Shown here: positions 60,623 to 64,000 of the stretch, piece by piece
Position numbering within the stretch: the first letter of the stretch is position 1
Layout: the number at the start of each line of letters is the position of its first letter
Source of the DNA: Desulfurivibrio sp044068515
Lineage (GTDB): Bacteria > Desulfobacterota > Desulfobulbia > Desulfobulbales > Desulfurivibrionaceae
Length of the DNA stretch: 64,000 nt
Assembly: GCF_044068515.1 (NCBI RefSeq)
Contig: NZ_JBIPKI010000004.1
Span: 1-64,000 of the forward strand
Direction of reading: 5' to 3'
The notes under the pieces: generated by a model
What the model saw: the letters and a program-made list of their open reading frames with translations, nothing else
Database searches by the model: none
Told to the model about the DNA's origin: nothing
Made by a program: the position numbers and the translations under genes

Positions 60623-63349
60623 ATGGATCTCATCACCACCCATATCAACGCCGATTTCGACGCCCTGGCCTCGATGGTGGCGGCCAAGAAGCTTTACCCG
60701 GAGGCGATCCTGGCCTTTGCCGGGGCCCAGGAGAAGAATCTGCGCGATTTTTTCAGCCAGTCCGTCGAGTATCTTTACGATTTTCAGCGCCTGAAAAACA
60801 TTCCCTTCAAGGAGGTCAAGCGCCTGATCGTGGTCGATACCCGCCAGGCTTCCCGGCTTGGCACCATCGCCGAATGCCTGGCCAACCCCGGCCTGGAAAT
60901 CCATATTTACGATCACCACCCCGCCAATCCCGGGGATTTGCGGGGCAATGTCGAGCATATCCGGCCGGTGGGCTCCACCGTCACCATTTTCGTCGATCTT
61001 TTCCGGAGCCGGGAAGTGACGCTCAGCCCCCAGGAGGCCACCCTGCTGGCCATGGGGATCTACGAGGACACCGGCTCCTTCCATTTCGATACCACCACCC
61101 CCGAAGACCTCCAGGCCGCGGCCTGGCTGCTGGAGCGAGGGGCCAATCTCCACGCCATCACCCAGTTCATCGCCCAGGAACTGACCAGCACCGAAGTGAC
61201 CCTGCTGGGCGAGCTGATCCGTTCGGCCACCACCTACACCATCCAGGGCCTGGATATCACCGTGGCCAAACTGACCATTGATAGCTATTTCGACGGCTTT
61301 GCCATGGTGGTCCGCCGTTTCATGGTGATGGAAAACCTCAATACCCTGTTTGCCCTGGCCCGGATGGGCGAGCGCACTTATCTCATCGCCCGCAGCCGGA
61401 TTCCCGAGGTTAACGCCGGGGAAATCGTCCGCGAGTTCGGCGGCGGGGGGCACGCCTCGGCCGCCTCGGCCACGATCAAGGATCTGACCATGATCGAGGC
61501 CGAGGAAAAACTGATCCAGGTTCTGCACAAGCAGATCCGGCCCCAGCGCCTGGCCGGTGATTTGATGAGCGCCCCGGTGATCAGTGGCCGGCCCAACATC
61601 ACCATCCACCAGGCCGAGGAACTGCTCAACCGCTACAACATCACGGTCCTGCCGGTGGTTGACGAGAATCACCGGGTAATCGGCCTGATTTCCCGCCGGG
61701 TGGCGGGCAAGGCCGCTCAGTTGGGCCTGCAGGAGCAGCCGGTCAGCGATTACATGAGCACCGAGTTCGCCACCCTGACCCCCATGGCGACCATGGGTGA
61801 TATCCAGGAGCTGATCATCGAGCACCGCCAGCGCATCATCCCGGTGGTGGACGGCCGCAACGGCGAATTGCAGGGGGTGATCACCCGCACCGACCTGCTC
61901 AATCTGCTGGTCAACGATCCTTCCCGGCTGCCCCGCAATCTCTACAGCGAACAGCTCCCTTCCAGTGAAAGGCAGCGCAATCTCCAGAATTTGATGGTGG
62001 AGCGGTTGGGGCGCCGGATCGTCGTGCTCCTCCGGACCATCGGGGAAGTCGCCGAGGCCCGCAAGTATCACGCCTTCGCCGTGGGCGGCTTTGTCCGCGA
62101 CCTGCTGCTGCACGAAAAGAATCTCGATATCGACGTGGTCATCGAGGGGGATGGAATCCGCTTTGCCAAGGACCTGGCCGCCCGCCTCGGCGGCGAGGTC
62201 CGGGTCCACAGCAAGTTTAAAACCGCGATGGTCAGGCTGCCCGACGGGCTCAAGGTGGATGTGGCCACCGCCCGGCTGGAATATTACGACTACCCGGCGG
62301 CCATGCCCACAGTGGAGTTGTCCTCCCTCAAGCTGGATCTCTATCGGCGGGATTTTACGATTAATGCCATGGCGGTTCATCTCAACCCGGAAAACTTCGG
62401 TCTCCTGGTGGATTTTTTCAACAGCCAGAACGACCTCAAGGACAAGAAGATCCGGGTACTGCACAACCTCAGTTTTGTCGAGGATCCCACCCGGATCTTC
62501 CGGGCTATTCGCTTCGAGCAGCGGATGGGTTTCGCCATCGGCCGCCACACCGAGCGCCTGATCAAGAATGCGGTGCGGATGAACCTCTTTGACCGCTTTT
62601 TTGGTTATCGCTTTTTCGGGGAGTTGCAGCTGATGCTCAACGAGGACAACCCCCTGCCGGCCATCCGCCGGCTGGCGGAGCTGGGGCTGCTGCCCTTTCT
62701 CCATCCCAAGTTGCGGATGGATGCCCGCCTCGAAAATATTCTCTCCGAAGCCCAGGCGGGCCTGGCCTGGTACCACTTGCTTTATCTCGACAAACCCTGT
62801 CGCCCCTGGCTGGTTTATCTCCTGGCCCTGACCGCCACCCTCAAGGGCGAGGAGGTTAAAACCTTTTGTGCCCGCTTCGAGGTGCCCGTGCGGATTCGCC
62901 AGGCCCTGCTGCGGGAAAAATGGGCGGCCCAGCAGGCGGCCACCAGTTTGCGGCGCCACGCGCCGACCAGCAACAGTGGAATTTATCATCTCCTGGCTGA
63001 TCTGGGGCCCGAGGGTTTGCTTTATCTGATGGCGATAATCCGCAAAAAAGCTGCGAAAAAATCGATTTCTCTGTATGTTACCGAGCTCATAGACGTTCGG
63101 CCGGAAATCAGCGGCCATGACCTTAAAAACATGGGTTATCAGCCCGGTCCCCGGTTCCGGGAAATTTTTGATCAGCTGCTCGACGCCCGGCTGGATGGCA
63201 AGTTGCGCAACCGCAAGCAGGAGCTGGCCTATGTGCGGCGCCATTTTCCCTTGACCGCCGGCTCCCCGCCGGATAGCGCCGAATCCGGCCCCGCCCCACC
63301 CCCGGGCAACTGCCGGCCGGGAAGTCCGGAACCCGGGACCAAACCCTGA
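60623..63349 (+). CDS. A-adding tRNA nucleotidyltransferase with DHH, CBS and polyA-polymerase domains
   Basis: A 908-residue multidomain protein. Residues 1-300 form a DHH/DHHA1 phosphoesterase-like unit (THINADFDALASM, Asp97 in IYDHHPAN, and EFGGGGHASAASA). Two CBS domains follow (about residues 315-435: LMSAPVISGRPNITI, YMSTEFATLTPMATM). The nucleotidyltransferase core from about residue 475 has GGFVRDLLLHEKNLDIDVV with the catalytic Asp pair, RRDFTINAMA and EDPTRIFRAIRFEQRMGF. In organisms with split CCA synthesis this architecture adds the terminal A of tRNA CCA ends, while a separate enzyme adds CC; whether that applies here needs the partner gene. The last 40 residues are Pro-rich and probably disordered. 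Confidence 0.92.
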   Translation: MDLITTHINADFDALASMVAAKKLYPEAILAFAGAQEKNLRDFFSQSVEYLYDFQRLKNIPFKEVKRLIVVDTRQASRLGTIAECLANPGLEIHIYDHHPANPGDLRGNVEHIRPVGSTVTIFVDLFRSREVTLSPQEATLLAMGIYEDTGSFHFDTTTPEDLQAAAWLLERGANLHAITQFIAQELTSTEVTLLGELIRSATTYTIQGLDITVAKLTIDSYFDGFAMVVRRFMVMENLNTLFALARMGERTYLIARSRIPEVNAGEIVREFGGGGHASAASATIKDLTMIEAEEKLIQVLHKQIRPQRLAGDLMSAPVISGRPNITIHQAEELLNRYNITVLPVVDENHRVIGLISRRVAGKAAQLGLQEQPVSDYMSTEFATLTPMATMGDIQELIIEHRQRIIPVVDGRNGELQGVITRTDLLNLLVNDPSRLPRNLYSEQLPSSERQRNLQNLMVERLGRRIVVLLRTIGEVAEARKYHAFAVGGFVRDLLLHEKNLDIDVVIEGDGIRFAKDLAARLGGEVRVHSKFKTAMVRLPDGLKVDVATARLEYYDYPAAMPTVELSSLKLDLYRRDFTINAMAVHLNPENFGLLVDFFNSQNDLKDKKIRVLHNLSFVEDPTRIFRAIRFEQRMGFAIGRHTERLIKNAVRMNLFDRFFGYRFFGELQLMLNEDNPLPAIRRLAELGLLPFLHPKLRMDARLENILSEAQAGLAWYHLLYLDKPCRPWLVYLLALTATLKGEEVKTFCARFEVPVRIRQALLREKWAAQQAATSLRRHAPTSNSGIYHLLADLGPEGLLYLMAIIRKKAAKKSISLYVTELIDVRPEISGHDLKNMGYQPGPRFREIFDQLLDARLDGKLRNRKQELAYVRRHFPLTAGSPPDSAESGPAPPPGNCRPGSPEPGTKP

Positions 63350-63362
63350 TGATTTTTGAGCG

Positions 63363-64000
63363 ATGAAAATTCCCGTTAAACCGACCTTCAGCCTTGCCGA
63401 CCTGCGCCAGGTGGCCATCAACCTGCTGCTGATGACCGTCGGCGGGGTGATTTGCGCCCTGGCGGTCAACGGGGTGATTATTCCCCACGATTTCGCCGCC
63501 GGGGCCATCACCGGTCTGGCCGTAATCATCAACGAACTTTTTCCTCCCCTGGACATCGGCCTGATTTATCTGCTGATCAACGTGCCCCTTTTTTTCGGGG
63601 CCTACATGGCGGTGGGGCGGCGCTTCTTTCTTTACAGCCTGGCCGGGACGCTGATTTTTTCCCTGGCCCTGGCCCTGGTCAAGGTTGATCTGGCGGTGGA
63701 GAATGATATCCTGGCGGCGATGTTCGCCGGTATCCTGATGGGCCTGGGAGCGGGGGTAACCCTGCGCTCCCAGGGTTCGGCCGGCGGGGCGGACATCCTC
63801 TCGGTGATGCTGATGAAGCGCTTTTCCATTCCCCTGGGCACCACCCTGCTGGCTCTGAACGTGGTGGTGCTGAGCCTGGCCGCAGTGGTTTTTTCCCTTG
63901 ATTCGGCCCTTTATACCCTGATTCAGATTTATGTGGCGGCCAAGCTGGTCAACCTGGTGGTCACCGGTTTAAGCCAGCGCAAGGCGGTCATGATCATCTC
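63363..64000 (+). CDS. YitT-family membrane protein, C-terminus beyond the window
   Basis: An open frame of 212 codons from ATG 63363 to the right edge. It has at least five hydrophobic helices and the YitT (DUF161) pattern: NLLLMTVGGVICALAVNGVIIPHDFAAGAITGLAVIIN at the start (helix 1-2), a repeat of GILMGLGAGVTLRSQGSAGGADILS in the middle, and SLDSALYTLIQIYVAAKLVN. Family members are predicted transport-like proteins; the C-terminal DUF2179 domain would follow past the edge. It starts 13 bases after the tRNA nucleotidyltransferase. Confidence 0.85.
   Translation, partial: MKIPVKPTFSLADLRQVAINLLLMTVGGVICALAVNGVIIPHDFAAGAITGLAVIINELFPPLDIGLIYLLINVPLFFGAYMAVGRRFFLYSLAGTLIFSLALALVKVDLAVENDILAAMFAGILMGLGAGVTLRSQGSAGGADILSVMLMKRFSIPLGTTLLALNVVVLSLAAVVFSLDSALYTLIQIYVAAKLVNLVVTGLSQRKAVMII

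Overview
The window is one stretch of a GC-rich bacterial chromosome, with AT-richer patches near 23.9-26.8 kb and 34.5 kb. The gene content suggests an anaerobic, diderm member of the Desulfobacterota, perhaps Desulfobulbales- or Desulfurivibrio-like. Reasons are LL-diaminopimelate aminotransferase, very haem-rich c-type cytochromes, a selenoprotein SelD, a DUF3373 porin, a fused SpmA/SpmB and a DHH-CBS-polyA-polymerase tRNA nucleotidyltransferase. The lineage is an inference from these families, not from a search. I see no rRNA, tRNA, CRISPR array or insertion sequence.

Layout. 0-10.4 kb, mostly plus strand: the end of a TamB-like gene and an overlapping BamA/TamA-like gene, dapL-recQ, two MscS-type channels flanking a DUF481 barrel gene, and an iron-dependent alcohol dehydrogenase. 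10.5-23.9 kb, all minus strand: nine genes in what looks like one operon. In transcription order they encode a 9-haem lipoprotein, a beta-barrel porin, a 7-haem lipoprotein, an 8-haem periplasmic cytochrome, an 8-site cytochrome with a C-terminal membrane anchor, a cytochrome b fused to a triheme c domain, an NHL propeller, a 20-haem cytochrome and an 8-haem lipoprotein. That is 60 CXXCH sites plus three CX3CH/CX4CH sites. Together they could carry electrons from the quinone pool, across the periplasm and through the outer membrane, so extracellular electron transfer is the likely job.

24-36 kb: a serine hydrolase on the minus strand, then, divergently, dnaN, gyrB, gyrA, gpsA, a DUF3343 gene, selD with an in-frame UGA (selenocysteine) codon, and a DUF3373 porin. 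36-43 kb: a divergent ArsR regulator/uppP pair, then on the minus strand a histidine kinase, a response regulator with a winged-helix output, a TauE/SafE permease, and a separate hexaheme lipoprotein with a collagen-like linker.

43-52.5 kb, minus strand: aroK, aroC, a glycogen/starch synthase with a variant substrate loop, gapA, and a giant PPDK-like protein without a TIM barrel. 52.8-64 kb, plus strand: peroxiredoxin, SpmAB fusion, XTP/dITP pyrophosphatase, a eukaryote-like HisH-HisF fusion, an MFS permease, rpsU, a XerC/D recombinase, the A-adding tRNA nucleotidyltransferase and a YitT protein that runs off the end.

Several promoters share the form TTGAC(A/C)-N17/18-TAT(A/G)G(C/T). Convergent gene ends carry long, sometimes nested, inverted repeats.
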